Source: Flavobacterium aquicola (lineage in GTDB: Bacteria; Bacteroidota; Bacteroidia; Flavobacteriales; Flavobacteriaceae). Taken from it: a DNA stretch of 64,000 nt. This document shows positions 19,186-28,615 of this stretch, in pieces (position 1 is the stretch's first letter; each line of letters begins with the position of its first letter). A program made the translations under genes and the position numbers. The stretch lies in NCBI RefSeq assembly GCF_003385115.1, contig NZ_QUNI01000004.1, positions 194,459 to 258,458 of the forward strand. Reading direction: 5' to 3'. The notes beneath the pieces were generated by a model. That model worked only from the letters and a program-made list of their open reading frames with translations, had not been told where the DNA came from and made no database searches.

Positions 19186-21123
19186 CTAGTATTCAAATCG
19201 TTTAAAAGCTTCAATTGCTTCATATTCTGCAAGACCTAAATCATCATATAACTTGGCTGTATGTTTATTTCGATCCTCAGCCCTAACCCAAAATTCTCTT
19301 GAGTCATTACCTTGGAACATTACCCTGTCTTTCTGAGACTGGTGGTATAAAATTGCTTGTCTTTTTAACAGCACTTCATCTGGACTTAATGGAACCGCCA
19401 TATCAATTTCATGTATGTCCCATTCATGCCAGGCACCTCTGTACAGCCACAACCAACAATCGTTCATAAATGGTTTAGATTTTAATGCTTTCATAGCTGC
19501 GAAAATAGCATTCAAGCACACTTCATGCGTACCATGCGGATCAGCAAGATCTCCCGCAGCAAAAACCTGGTGTGGTTTTATTCTCTCAATAATTTCTTTT
19601 ACAACTGCAATATCATCTGGTCCTAAAGGCTTTTTTTGAACCATTCCAGTCTCATAAAATGGCATGTCCAAAAAGTGTGTGTTTTCATCTTTTAAACCAA
19701 TATATCTAGTAGCTGCATAAGACTCGCGTCTTCTTATCAGTCCTTTTAATTTACGGACTTCCAAAGTGTCGCTTTGCCCTATTGGTTTTGAATTAATAGA
19801 ATCAATTACGGATTGGAAATTAATTCCTGAGTTCTTCCCTTCTGCAAAATCATTACATACTTCGGCAAATTTTAATGCTTCATCATCTGTAACTGCGATA
19901 TTCCCAGAAGTCTGATACACTACGTGAACATCATGTCCCTGTTTTATTAATTTTGCAAAAGTTCCTCCCATAGAAATCACATCATCATCCGGATGCGGAC
20001 TGAAAAGAATTACTCTCTTTTTAGCTGGATTAGCTCTCTCTGGACGGTGCGAATCATCTGTATTTGGTTTACCGCCTGGCCATCCTGTAATAGTATGCTG
20101 CAGTACATTGAACATATTAATATTCAAATCATAAGAAGAACTGCCCGAAGCTAATAAATCAGACATTCCGTTGTTATTGTAATCTCTGTCAGTCAGTTTT
20201 AAAATCGATTGGTTTGTATGCTGACAAAGCCAAACAATTGCCTTACTTTTTAATTGTTCTGTCCAAATACATTCCCCTACTAACCAAGGTGTTTCCAAAC
20301 GAGTCAACTCAGAAGCTGCGCCTTCATCTAAAACGAAAGTGGTATTGTTGTGATTCTGCAGAAAAGTAGCCGGAACTTCGGAGCTGATATCTCCCTGAAT
20401 GGTTCTTTTTATAATAGAAGCTTTATTTTGTCCCCAAGCCATCAATACAATTCTTTTAGATCTAAGAATTGTTGAAACTCCCATCGTAATTGCTTTTTTT
20501 GGAACATTGCTTATTCCGTTAAAATCCCCAGAAGCATCTACTTTTGTAATGTGATCTAAAGTAATAATTCTAGTTCCTGAATTGATGTGTGATCCTGGTT
20601 CATTAAAACCAACATGACCCGTACGGCCAATTCCTAATAACTGAAAATCCAGACCTCCTGCGTTTTTAATATTCATTTCATAATCAACACAAAACTGGTT
20701 CAAGTCTTCTAATGCGACAGTACCGTCAGGAATGTTCACATTTTCAGGTCTGATATCCACATGATTAAACAGATGCTGGTGCATGAAATAATGGTAACTC
20801 TGATTACTTTCCTTTGGCATTGGATAGTATTCATCTAAATTGAAAGTAATAACATTATCAAAACTCAAACCTTCTTCTTTGTGCATACGAACCAATTCCT
20901 GATACACTTTTATTGGAGATGATCCCGTAGCCAAACCTAATACACATTTTTTATTCTTTTCTTGTTTGGAATGAATTAAATCCGCAATCTCTTGAGCAAC
21001 GATTATGGAAGCATCTGCTGCATTTTTAAAAATTACGTTATGGATTTTTTCAAAGCGGGTATCTTCAAACTGACCTGCTTTTTTGAAGCTGATGTCATTA
21101 CCTAAGTTTGATGTAGTTCTCAT
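19186..21123 (-). CDS. Glucosamine-6-phosphate deaminase fused to LmbE/PIG-L deacetylase-like domain
   Basis: I choose the ATG at 21123 (MRTTSNLG, 645 residues); an in-frame ATG at 21156 would add 11 unconvincing residues. Residues about 25-300 are NagB-like: LGLATGSSP binds the phosphate, FNLDEYYPM holds the first catalytic Asp, and GIGRTGHVGFNEPGS holds the ring-opening His and Glu. The Asp that E. coli NagB has in this loop is Thr here. Residues about 370-560 are an LmbE/PIG-L-type domain with the metal motif FSPHPDDDV and ADPHGTHEVC. NagB converts glucosamine-6-phosphate to fructose-6-phosphate; the second domain could deacetylate GlcNAc-6-phosphate, which is inference. The gene lies after susD in the locus but behind its own likely promoter (21422-21494). 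Confidence 0.9.
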   Translation of the reverse strand: MRTTSNLGNDISFKKAGQFEDTRFEKIHNVIFKNAADASIIVAQEIADLIHSKQEKNKKCVLGLATGSSPIKVYQELVRMHKEEGLSFDNVITFNLDEYYPMPKESNQSYHYFMHQHLFNHVDIRPENVNIPDGTVALEDLNQFCVDYEMNIKNAGGLDFQLLGIGRTGHVGFNEPGSHINSGTRIITLDHITKVDASGDFNGISNVPKKAITMGVSTILRSKRIVLMAWGQNKASIIKRTIQGDISSEVPATFLQNHNNTTFVLDEGAASELTRLETPWLVGECIWTEQLKSKAIVWLCQHTNQSILKLTDRDYNNNGMSDLLASGSSSYDLNINMFNVLQHTITGWPGGKPNTDDSHRPERANPAKKRVILFSPHPDDDVISMGGTFAKLIKQGHDVHVVYQTSGNIAVTDDEALKFAEVCNDFAEGKNSGINFQSVIDSINSKPIGQSDTLEVRKLKGLIRRRESYAATRYIGLKDENTHFLDMPFYETGMVQKKPLGPDDIAVVKEIIERIKPHQVFAAGDLADPHGTHEVCLNAIFAAMKALKSKPFMNDCWLWLYRGAWHEWDIHEIDMAVPLSPDEVLLKRQAILYHQSQKDRVMFQGNDSREFWVRAEDRNKHTAKLYDDLGLAEYEAIEAFKRFEY

Positions 21124-21421
21124 GTTTTTTGTTATTATATATTTTAAATTGTACAAAAAGTTACCGTATCTCTAAAATTTAGTGTTAATTTTTATAAAGA
21201 TACACATATCTATTTCATTTTTTATTAATTCTTAATTAGGTTTTTTTGAAACAAAACGGCTAAGCTTTGTTTATATATAAATTTTATTTTCTAGAAAATA
21301 AAAGAAATTTCGATAGTAATAAGCCCGTGAAACAAAGTAGAATTCTTTACAAATCGGAGCAGATAGCTTTATAGCCTTTTTAATTCTGTAATTATATTTT
21401 GTGCATTTTTAAACTCTTATA

Positions 21422-21494
21422 CAAAAGTATAAGTCCTGCATTTTTAAAAAAAATAAATTAAACCAACACCCCTTTTTTTTAAACCAACGACATC
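21422..21494 (-). promoter_or_regulatory. Predicted LytTR-type operator and promoter of the nagB fusion
   Basis: Two 16-bp direct repeats, TTAAACCAACACCCCT (21458-21473) and TTAAACCAACGACATC (21479-21494), are spaced 21 bp start to start. On the - strand, 28 bp after the nearer repeat, lies TACTTTTG (21429-21422), a full match to the Bacteroidota -7 box TANNTTTG. Transcripts would start about 290 bases before the coding start. The rest of the 523-bp gap between susD and the fusion gene shows no open frame. Confidence 0.6.
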
Positions 21495-21596
21495 TTTCAA
21501 TCAATGATGTGGTTTTAATGATAATCTATTTCTTTTTTAAACGTTTAATCAATTAAAAAATCTTGCAGTATCATTTTCAATTTTTCATTTTTATAT

Positions 21597-21621
21597 CCAG
21601 ACAGGCGGTATGCCTGTCTGG
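21597..21621 (-). terminator. Hairpin after susD
   Basis: A perfect 10-bp GC-rich stem (CCAGACAGGC / GCCTGTCTGG) with a 5-base loop, 26 bp beyond the susD stop. The T run on the - strand is weak, so it may work as an mRNA 3'-end stabiliser as well as a terminator. Confidence 0.6.
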
Positions 21622-21646
21622 AATAAAAAATAACTATTATTAATTA

Positions 21647-23209
21647 TTAGAAATTAGGTCCGGTAGTATCCCACCAAAGTCTAGTTGCACCATTGTCTTT
21701 ATCTTTGCCTCCAATTAATTTTTCACCAGAAGCAAAACCAACAGGGTTACCATTTTTTTCAGAAGAAACAAAATTTATTCTTCTAACACCAAGATTCGTA
21801 GGTATTATATCTGGACTAGTGTTTTTAACAATCTTAAACAATTTAGGATATCCAGTTCTTCTCCATTCTGTCCAAGCTTCTTGGCCTTCTGGAAAACCAC
21901 AAATCCATTTTTGTGTAATAATTTGTTGAAGTTGTTGTTCATTCGTACCTGCTGCATTATATTTTACAGGAACTAAATTGACAGCCACCGCATCGTTTAC
22001 AGTAGAAGTAGGATCATCATAGTCTTTTGCAACAGCAGTGGTTTCAATATAGGCAGCAGCTCCTGAAACACCGTGCTGATTAAAAGAAGCAGCAATACCA
22101 TCTTCATACAAAGCTTGAGCAGTACCTGACATATTCCAGCCTCTCAACGCACCTTCTGCACGTAAAAAATAAACTTCAGCAGTCGTCATCCATACGGTTT
22201 GTTTAGCATCTACTTTTGCAAAATCTCTGTAATGTGCATCAACAATATCAATTCCATTACGGACACCTTTATATTGACCAGGATAAGCTGGCGCTGTTTT
22301 AAAATATGCAGCCAGTCTAGGGTCGTTATATCCTCCCATAATGGATTCCATATCTGCAGACATATTAATATCTGTCCATACTTGACTAATAGCGGTAACT
22401 GGATTACTATAATTTGCAGCATTTAAAATCAATGCATCACTAGCCACTTTCATTACTCCAATAGGATGGCTAACCGCTTTTTCTGCTTGAGTTTTAGCTA
22501 AAGCTGGGTTTATCTTTACAATATGCATTGCTAATCTTAAACGCAATGAGTTTGCATATCTTGCCCATTTTTCATAACTACCTTTATATATAGAAACATC
22601 AGTTGCTTCAAACAAAGTTGCTTCGTTAGCATTTACTCTTTTAGTCAAATCGTTTACTGCATAATCCAATTCAGTAAACATTTGATTATAAACAGACTCT
22701 TGAGAATCATACTCCCATGCTGTGCCGGGAGTACCGTATTTTGAATAAAGAATTGGTCCGTAGATATCTGTAATTCTACTCATTCCTGCAACTTTTATAA
22801 TTAATGAAATAGAATAAAATTGATCATATTTACCTTTTGCTCTTTGCTCAACTCTCAAAGCATTTGCCATAATTTCTCTGTAAGCAGTATCCCAAGCTAG
22901 AACATTCCAATCATCACGAAATGAATAGGTGTGATTATTACCTGTTGCAAATCCCGAACCAGATGCCATATAACCAGACCATACGTCTGCCTGCAGATTC
23001 TGCTGATATTGATAAGGCCAAGCCGTAAGAACAAGCACATTAGAAAACATTGGACCGAAAGGTGCCTTAATATTATTATAATCCTGCTCCAGATCTTTGT
23101 TTGAAGCACCGTATTCATTTTTATTTATACTCTCAAAATCATTTGTACAACTTACTGCGGTAAGCAAAGAAATACAGATTGCTGATGTTTTTAATTTATT
23201 TATTATCAT
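21647..23209 (-). CDS. SusD/RagB-family glycan-binding lipoprotein (SusD-like_2)
   Basis: A 520-residue surface lipoprotein. The signal has a lipobox (TAVSCTND, Cys near 22) followed by the flexible start. The helical TPR-like body includes YEKWARYANSLRLRLAMHI (about residues 213-231) and VWMTTAEVYFLRAEGALRGW, both typical of the SusD-like_2 group, and the tail has QKWICGFPEGQEAWTEWRRTGYP. It caps the SusC transporter and binds the oligosaccharide outside the cell. The start is 12 bp after the susC stop, so the two are one operon. The predicted ligand, chitin oligomers, comes from the neighbours. Confidence 0.95.
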   Translation of the reverse strand: MIINKLKTSAICISLLTAVSCTNDFESINKNEYGASNKDLEQDYNNIKAPFGPMFSNVLVLTAWPYQYQQNLQADVWSGYMASGSGFATGNNHTYSFRDDWNVLAWDTAYREIMANALRVEQRAKGKYDQFYSISLIIKVAGMSRITDIYGPILYSKYGTPGTAWEYDSQESVYNQMFTELDYAVNDLTKRVNANEATLFEATDVSIYKGSYEKWARYANSLRLRLAMHIVKINPALAKTQAEKAVSHPIGVMKVASDALILNAANYSNPVTAISQVWTDINMSADMESIMGGYNDPRLAAYFKTAPAYPGQYKGVRNGIDIVDAHYRDFAKVDAKQTVWMTTAEVYFLRAEGALRGWNMSGTAQALYEDGIAASFNQHGVSGAAAYIETTAVAKDYDDPTSTVNDAVAVNLVPVKYNAAGTNEQQLQQIITQKWICGFPEGQEAWTEWRRTGYPKLFKIVKNTSPDIIPTNLGVRRINFVSSEKNGNPVGFASGEKLIGGKDKDNGATRLWWDTTGPNF

Positions 23210-23221
23210 GATTTTGTTATA

Positions 23222-26200
23222 TTAGAAAGTTACATTTAAATTAAGACCAACACTTTTTGTAGATGGCATTCCATAGATATCAACACCTTGCAAACCTTCT
23301 CCTGAACTTAATGAAACATTAGGGTCGAATGGAGCGTCTTTATAGAAAAAGAATAAGTTACGTGCGATTAATGACAAACTAGCTGAATTTACAAAAGGCA
23401 GCTTTTTTGTATTAAAAGTATACCCAAGAGATATTTCTCTCAAACTCACATTAGTTGCATCATATACATATTCACCACTTGCACCGCTTCTACCTCCAAC
23501 TTTATCATAATATTTCTGCGCATCCATTTTAGTAACAGCAGTTACTCCGTCAGAAGCAAGTGCATTAACAGCAACAAAACCACCTGCATCTCTAACATCG
23601 CCAGATGCTTTTGACACACCTGCCTGATCTAGTATACCTTGAGTAACACTCATTACTTCACCACCAAATCTAGCATCAATAAGGAACCTTAAATTAAAAG
23701 AACCATAATTAAATGAATTCTCTAGACCCATCAAGAAATCAGGATTTGCACATCCTACTTTTTCAAAATCAGTTAATTGAACATCACCAGCTTCATTTAA
23801 TAAAATTCTTCCTTGACTATCTTTTACAATATTTTTACCCATTATTTGTCCAAATGGCTGTCCTTCAATTAATGCGTACTGATAGCTATTTGATCCAGAA
23901 GGAGTCAAAACCAATACATCATCTAAACCTTCTGGAATTCCAGTAACTTTATTACGGTTATGAGAATAATTCAAAGTTGCATCCCATGAGAATTTTTCGT
24001 TTTTAACAATTGTACCATATACTACTGCTTCAAAACCTTTATTCTGAACAGTCCCTCCATTAAAAGCATAATTAAGATAACCGTTAGGATCTGAAGATGG
24101 AGCTGTAACAGTAATTAATTGATTATCTGTTTTTGAATCGTAATAAGTCAATTCAAAACCAAGTCTGTTATCAAACATTTTCCAATCTGTACCAAATTCG
24201 ATTGCTGTTTGATTTTCTGGTTTCAAAGATTCTCCTGGTCTAGGACCAATTGGCGGAGCTACAATGTTTCCTCCAAGAATTGTATTTGCTGGGGAAGTAA
24301 TATTAGCATCAATATCATTACCAACTTGAGCATAAGAAGCACGAACTTTTCCGTAAGTTATCCAATCTGGCATCGCAACCATTTCGCTTACAATTCCTGA
24401 CAGACCTACAGATGGATAAAAATAAGAGTTTGTGTCTGTATTTGATAATGAAGATGACCAGTCATTTCTACCTGTTACATCAAGATATAAGTAATTTTTA
24501 TATCCAAAAGTCAAAGCTGTAAAAACGGATTGAATTTCTTTATTCCCACCTGAAACCTGCTGATTTGAAGCATTATTAATAAAGTTTCCTAATGTAAACC
24601 AGTTAGTATATTTCAATCCTCCTGAATTAATTCCTGAATCAAGAATAGTACCATTAGTAGATGAAAGTTTTGAGAAACTTGTACCAAAAATACCATTGAA
24701 ACTAAAATCAGAATTTATTTTAGTATTAACTTTTGCTAAAAAATCACCATAATTAAATGTACTCAAACTATTTGTATGAACGTATCTACCATTTTGATGA
24801 ACAAGTGCTGCCGCCGAAGTGGCATACATTTCTTTATCAAAAACACTTTCGCTAGAGTTATAACTATATCTAGAAGTAAGAGTTAACCAATTATTAACGT
24901 TAAGATCAGCAGCAACAGTACCTTTGAAAAAAGTATTTTCATTAACTGATTTATTTCTGTTGATTAACCAATATGGGTTTTGTGTATATTCAGTAACCAA
25001 ACCGTTTACCCAGTTTTGCTTATAAATATTTCTAGCTTCATCAAAAACTTCAAAATTATTTTTAAATTCATTAAAATCATTTCCTCTAGGAAAAGCATAC
25101 AATCCAGGTAATGGGTTAAAATAAAGTCCATTCACAGGTCTATTATTAATTGATTGTGAAGCGTAATTTGCAGATGCATTTACAATTAATTTTTTATCAA
25201 AAAATTTAGCAGTCTGATTAATCCCAAAGTTGTTTTTATTCAACTTATTTCCTTCGATAATCCCGCTTGCAGTTGTATTAGCATAAGTTAAATTAGTTGA
25301 AGCAACATCTGTCCCTACAGAAAAACCTAATGAAGATATCTGAGTTACACCTGTATTAAAAAAATCTTCCACATCAATTCCGCTAGCGCCTTTTTTATAA
25401 GTTCCGTCTGGATTTTTCCCCCATGTTACAGGACTTTTATCTCCAGCTACATAAGAATTTTGAAATTCAGGTAAATAAGCAGCGTTTTCAACAGAAGTAA
25501 CCGAAGAAAATTTCGCTCTTGCAACACCATCTTTAGCTTTTTTAGAGTTTAACATTACAACTCCGCTAGCCCCCAAACTACCATACAAAGCAGAAGCAGA
25601 AGCTCCTTTAAGAACAGTCATGCCATCGTAATCATCTGGATTCAATAAAGACACAACATCACCTCCATCATTATTTCCACCAGCTGTACTACCAAACGGA
25701 TCATTTGGCTGTGCTGCAGAAATATTAATAAAAGGAACCCCGTCAATTACATAAAGCGGCTGATTATTACTCACAGAAGAGTTTCCACGAATTACCACTT
25801 TAGTAGAACCTCCAACACCAGAAGAACTTCTCGTTACTGCAACTCCAGCAATTTTTCCAGCAACAGTATTCATTAAGTTGGCATCTTTAACTCTTGTCAA
25901 CTCTTCCGCTTTTAATTCTTGTGCCGAATAAGTAAGTGATTTTCTAGATTTTTTTAAACCTAATGAAGTTATAACAACTTCTGTCAAAGCTGTAGACTCA
26001 GCTGAATTCAACTTTACATTGACTGTAGAAGACTCTCCTACTACAACGTTTTGCGATACATACCCTAAATAGGAAATCACCAATGTTGCTCCAGAATTAA
26101 CTTCTATCGAAAATTTACCGTCAAAATCTGTTGAGACTCCGTTTACTTCGCCTTTTACGTTAATATTCGCACCCGATATCGGTGTCCCCGTAGCATCAGA

Positions 26201-26284
26201 AACCAAACCCTTGATTGTTTTTACCTGAGCAAGAGTAATCTGCGCAGTAAAAATAACCATTACGATTAAAAAAATTTTTCTCAT
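23222..26284 (-). CDS. SusC/RagA-family TonB-dependent transporter
   Basis: A 1,020-residue outer-membrane transporter. After the signal peptide comes a carboxypeptidase-D-like domain ([19 protein letters not shown]), then the SusC linker [12 protein letters not shown], the plug domain ([37 protein letters not shown]) and a 22-strand-type barrel ending LNVTF. A terminal aromatic residue is usual for barrel insertion. With SusD it forms the energy-dependent importer of the locus. Its start is 281 bp from the divergent kinase gene, and the intergenic region holds the predicted operator. Confidence 0.96.
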   Translation of the reverse strand: MRKIFLIVMVIFTAQITLAQVKTIKGLVSDATGTPISGANINVKGEVNGVSTDFDGKFSIEVNSGATLVISYLGYVSQNVVVGESSTVNVKLNSAESTALTEVVITSLGLKKSRKSLTYSAQELKAEELTRVKDANLMNTVAGKIAGVAVTRSSSGVGGSTKVVIRGNSSVSNNQPLYVIDGVPFINISAAQPNDPFGSTAGGNNDGGDVVSLLNPDDYDGMTVLKGASASALYGSLGASGVVMLNSKKAKDGVARAKFSSVTSVENAAYLPEFQNSYVAGDKSPVTWGKNPDGTYKKGASGIDVEDFFNTGVTQISSLGFSVGTDVASTNLTYANTTASGIIEGNKLNKNNFGINQTAKFFDKKLIVNASANYASQSINNRPVNGLYFNPLPGLYAFPRGNDFNEFKNNFEVFDEARNIYKQNWVNGLVTEYTQNPYWLINRNKSVNENTFFKGTVAADLNVNNWLTLTSRYSYNSSESVFDKEMYATSAAALVHQNGRYVHTNSLSTFNYGDFLAKVNTKINSDFSFNGIFGTSFSKLSSTNGTILDSGINSGGLKYTNWFTLGNFINNASNQQVSGGNKEIQSVFTALTFGYKNYLYLDVTGRNDWSSSLSNTDTNSYFYPSVGLSGIVSEMVAMPDWITYGKVRASYAQVGNDIDANITSPANTILGGNIVAPPIGPRPGESLKPENQTAIEFGTDWKMFDNRLGFELTYYDSKTDNQLITVTAPSSDPNGYLNYAFNGGTVQNKGFEAVVYGTIVKNEKFSWDATLNYSHNRNKVTGIPEGLDDVLVLTPSGSNSYQYALIEGQPFGQIMGKNIVKDSQGRILLNEAGDVQLTDFEKVGCANPDFLMGLENSFNYGSFNLRFLIDARFGGEVMSVTQGILDQAGVSKASGDVRDAGGFVAVNALASDGVTAVTKMDAQKYYDKVGGRSGASGEYVYDATNVSLREISLGYTFNTKKLPFVNSASLSLIARNLFFFYKDAPFDPNVSLSSGEGLQGVDIYGMPSTKSVGLNLNVTF

Positions 26285-26312
26285 TTTTAAATTATTTTTG
26301 TTAGTTATAGCG

Positions 26313-26384
26313 TAAAATTATTCTTAACGTATTGTTAAAAAAAATAAATTAAACCAACGGCATTGTTTTTTAAACAAACAGCAT
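26313..26384 (-). promoter_or_regulatory. Predicted LytTR-type operator and promoter of susC
   Basis: Two 16-bp direct repeats, TTAAACCAACGGCATT (26348-26363) and TTAAACAAACAGCATG (26369-26384), are 21 bp apart. On the - strand the -7-like TAATTTTA (26320-26313) follows 27 bp after the nearer repeat. About 63 bp around this site (26337-26399) closely match 21447-21509 at the nagB fusion, including a shared CATNTTTCA..TCAAT flank. Confidence 0.62.
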
Positions 26385-26565
26385 GTTTCATTCAATAATG
26401 CGTTTTCCGAAAACGTTTTCCTAATATATAATATTCATGTTTATTCCAATTTTGCATTTTTTTATTCACCAAAAGACCATTTTTAATGACAAAATGATTA
26501 TTGTTGCAAAATATTATGCCTAACAGATGACTTTTTAATTCTTTAAAAATTAAAACAAGATTAAA

Positions 26566-27606
26566 ATGAAGAAAATAAATTTCCATATAAAACTTCAAAA
26601 CCATATATGGTTCTGGCTGATTTATTTCATGCTGAATTTTTTAAGATGGGGAGCTTATTTTAATGACTATAAGTATTCTTTCAAATCGAATTTGATTGAG
26701 TTTGCCCTGCACATACCGCTGGTCTATTTCAATTTATTGATACTGATTCCAATGTTTGTATTAAAATCGAAATACATACAATATACATTCTCGCTTATTG
26801 CAAGTTTAGGAGTTGTTTACTTGCTAAAAACAGGACTGACTTATTACATCATTTCAAAAAATATATGGCCAGAAGCAAATAGAGATTACAGCCCATTCGA
26901 GATTAACCATATTGTAGCGGTCTGTATAGGAGAACTTTATGTATTAGCAATTGCTTCGTCAATCTATTTGATGTTAACATGGCTAAGAGAAAGGGACCGC
27001 AACAAAGCTATAATGGAAAATCAGAATAAAATAAAACTGAAGTATTTAAAAAATCAGATTCAGCCACACTTCTTTTTTAACACCTTAAATAATCTTTATG
27101 CTCTTTCTCTAGAAGCTTCAGATAAAGTTCCTGATGTTATCATTAAACTTTCAAATCTGATGGAATATGTATTATACGATGTTGATAATGATAAATTTGT
27201 TCCTTTAATTAAAGAAATCGATTATATTCAAAATTATATAGAAATTGAGAAGCTTCGTTTTCAAGATGTAGAGGTTAGGATTAATCTCGAATCCGATATC
27301 GACAATATAAATGTTCCTCCCTTATTATTCATTTCACTGATAGAAAATGCATTTAAGCATGGTGGAATAAATAACGAAAAACTCAAAATTAAAATCAATT
27401 TCAGAGTCAGAAATTCCCAGCTCGAATTTGAAATAATAAATAATTTTGTAATTTCACCTCCAATAACAAACAAAAAAGGAATAGGTTTATCGAATACCAA
27501 AAAAAGATTAAAACTTATTTTCAAAAACAATTTTATTATTCAGCAAAAAATAAAATTCAACTTTTATAGTATCAAAATGCAAATACCTTTATATAATGAA
27601 GATTAA
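26566..27606 (+). CDS. LytS-type sensor histidine kinase (His_kinase family)
   Basis: A 346-residue inner-membrane kinase. Residues about 10-145 hold four transmembrane helices with no extracytoplasmic domain of size. A short coiled coil leads to the kinase core KNQIQPHFFFNTLNNLYAL, whose His is the phosphorylation site, then LIENAFKHG (N box) and KKGIGLSNTKKRL (G box). It overlaps the next gene by 11 bp, so the pair is translationally coupled. Its position between susC and the sugar transporter suggests it senses GlcNAc or chitin products in or near the membrane. Confidence 0.94.
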   Translation: MKKINFHIKLQNHIWFWLIYFMLNFLRWGAYFNDYKYSFKSNLIEFALHIPLVYFNLLILIPMFVLKSKYIQYTFSLIASLGVVYLLKTGLTYYIISKNIWPEANRDYSPFEINHIVAVCIGELYVLAIASSIYLMLTWLRERDRNKAIMENQNKIKLKYLKNQIQPHFFFNTLNNLYALSLEASDKVPDVIIKLSNLMEYVLYDVDNDKFVPLIKEIDYIQNYIEIEKLRFQDVEVRINLESDIDNINVPPLLFISLIENAFKHGGINNEKLKIKINFRVRNSQLEFEIINNFVISPPITNKKGIGLSNTKKRLKLIFKNNFIIQQKIKFNFYSIKMQIPLYNED

Positions 27607-28297
27607 ATGTGTATTAATAGACGATGAACCTTTGGCTATAAAAGTCCTGCTAAATTACTTTGCTAATTTTACGGATTTTGAGATAATTGGAACATTCAAT
27701 AATTCATTAGAAGGGCTTGATTTTATTAATTCGAATACTGTTGATGCAGTATTTCTTGACATAAATATGCCAATGATGACTGGTTTTGAATTAATAAGCC
27801 TATTAGAAAAAAAGACTAGAATTATTATTACTACTGCTTTTAGAGAATTTGCTGCCGAAAGCTACGATCTTGAAGTACTTGATTATTTAGTAAAACCAAT
27901 TCCACTACCGCGCTTCATAAAATGTATCCACAAAATTGAAGCTGAATACAATTTAAAAAACAATATTAAAATTGAAAATCATCGTATCGAGCCACACTTA
28001 TTTATCAAGGTGGATAAAAAAATGGTTAAAATTAATATTGATGAAATTCTTTTTGTGGAAGGAATGAAAGAATATATTAAAGTTATCACCCCTGAAAAAA
28101 CCTATATCACCCACAAATCATTAACCTCCTTGACAGATGAGCTGCCATCTGATCGCTTTATGCGTATTCATAAATCGTATACAATTGCATTAAACAAAGT
28201 TAAATCAATAGAAGGAAACAGAATTCAAATTTTTTCTTATACGATCCCCATCGGAAGGAATTACAGCAAAGAAGTAAAAACAAAAATCCTAGAATAA
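27596..28297 (+). CDS. LytTR-family response regulator
   Basis: A 233-residue regulator. The receiver domain (residues 1-120) has the acidic pair in CVLIDDEP, the phospho-acceptor Asp in VFLDINMPMMTG, the Thr in IITTAF and the Lys in DYLVKPI. The LytTR DNA-binding domain (about 133-233) shows HLFIKVDKKMVKINIDEI, LFVEGMKEYIKV and FMRIHKSYTIAL. LytTR proteins bind pairs of direct repeats; three such pairs lie in this locus (21458-21494, 26348-26384, 28468-28504). It is the obvious candidate activator of the locus. Confidence 0.95.
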   Translation: MKIKCVLIDDEPLAIKVLLNYFANFTDFEIIGTFNNSLEGLDFINSNTVDAVFLDINMPMMTGFELISLLEKKTRIIITTAFREFAAESYDLEVLDYLVKPIPLPRFIKCIHKIEAEYNLKNNIKIENHRIEPHLFIKVDKKMVKINIDEILFVEGMKEYIKVITPEKTYITHKSLTSLTDELPSDRFMRIHKSYTIALNKVKSIEGNRIQIFSYTIPIGRNYSKEVKTKILE

Positions 28298-28467
28298 AAT
28301 TCGCATTAAAAATATTACTTAACTCAGGTTAAAAAGTATATCTAAATTACTACCTAAAGCCTTTACATAAATGTGTATTTTACATTTATTTTTTTAATAA
28401 AAAACATCAATTTTCGTTACAAAAAGTACATTCTACAACGATTTTTCACCTACAAAAAAGCAATAAA

Positions 28468-28539
28468 AACGCCATTTGTTGACAAAATAATGTCGTTTAT
28501 ATAAAAGTAAAAAACTTTATATCTTAAAATTTTTTTTTG
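28468..28539 (+). promoter_or_regulatory. Predicted LytTR-type operator and promoter of the MFS transporter
   Basis: AACGCCATTTGTTGAC (28468-28483) and AATGTCGTTTATATAA (28489-28504) are 21 bp apart. In gene orientation they resemble the susC repeats (AATGCCGTTGGTTTAA). A TTTTTTTG at 28532-28539, one mismatch from TANNTTTG, follows after 27 bp. The sequence match is weaker than at the other two sites, but the geometry is the same. The rest of the 318-bp gap 28298-28615 is AT-rich with no other clear feature. Confidence 0.45.
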
Positions 28540-28615
28540 AAATTCTTAACAAATATATTTACAGTCTTGCAGCATCAAAAAATTAATAATAACCAAAAAA
28601 ATTAAATTTTAAATT

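Noticed and set aside
19186..21123. NagB domain as inactive because the loop Asp is Thr
   Set aside because: The His and Glu of the loop and the phosphate site are intact, and this position varies in other deaminases of the family as I recall; reported as an oddity instead.
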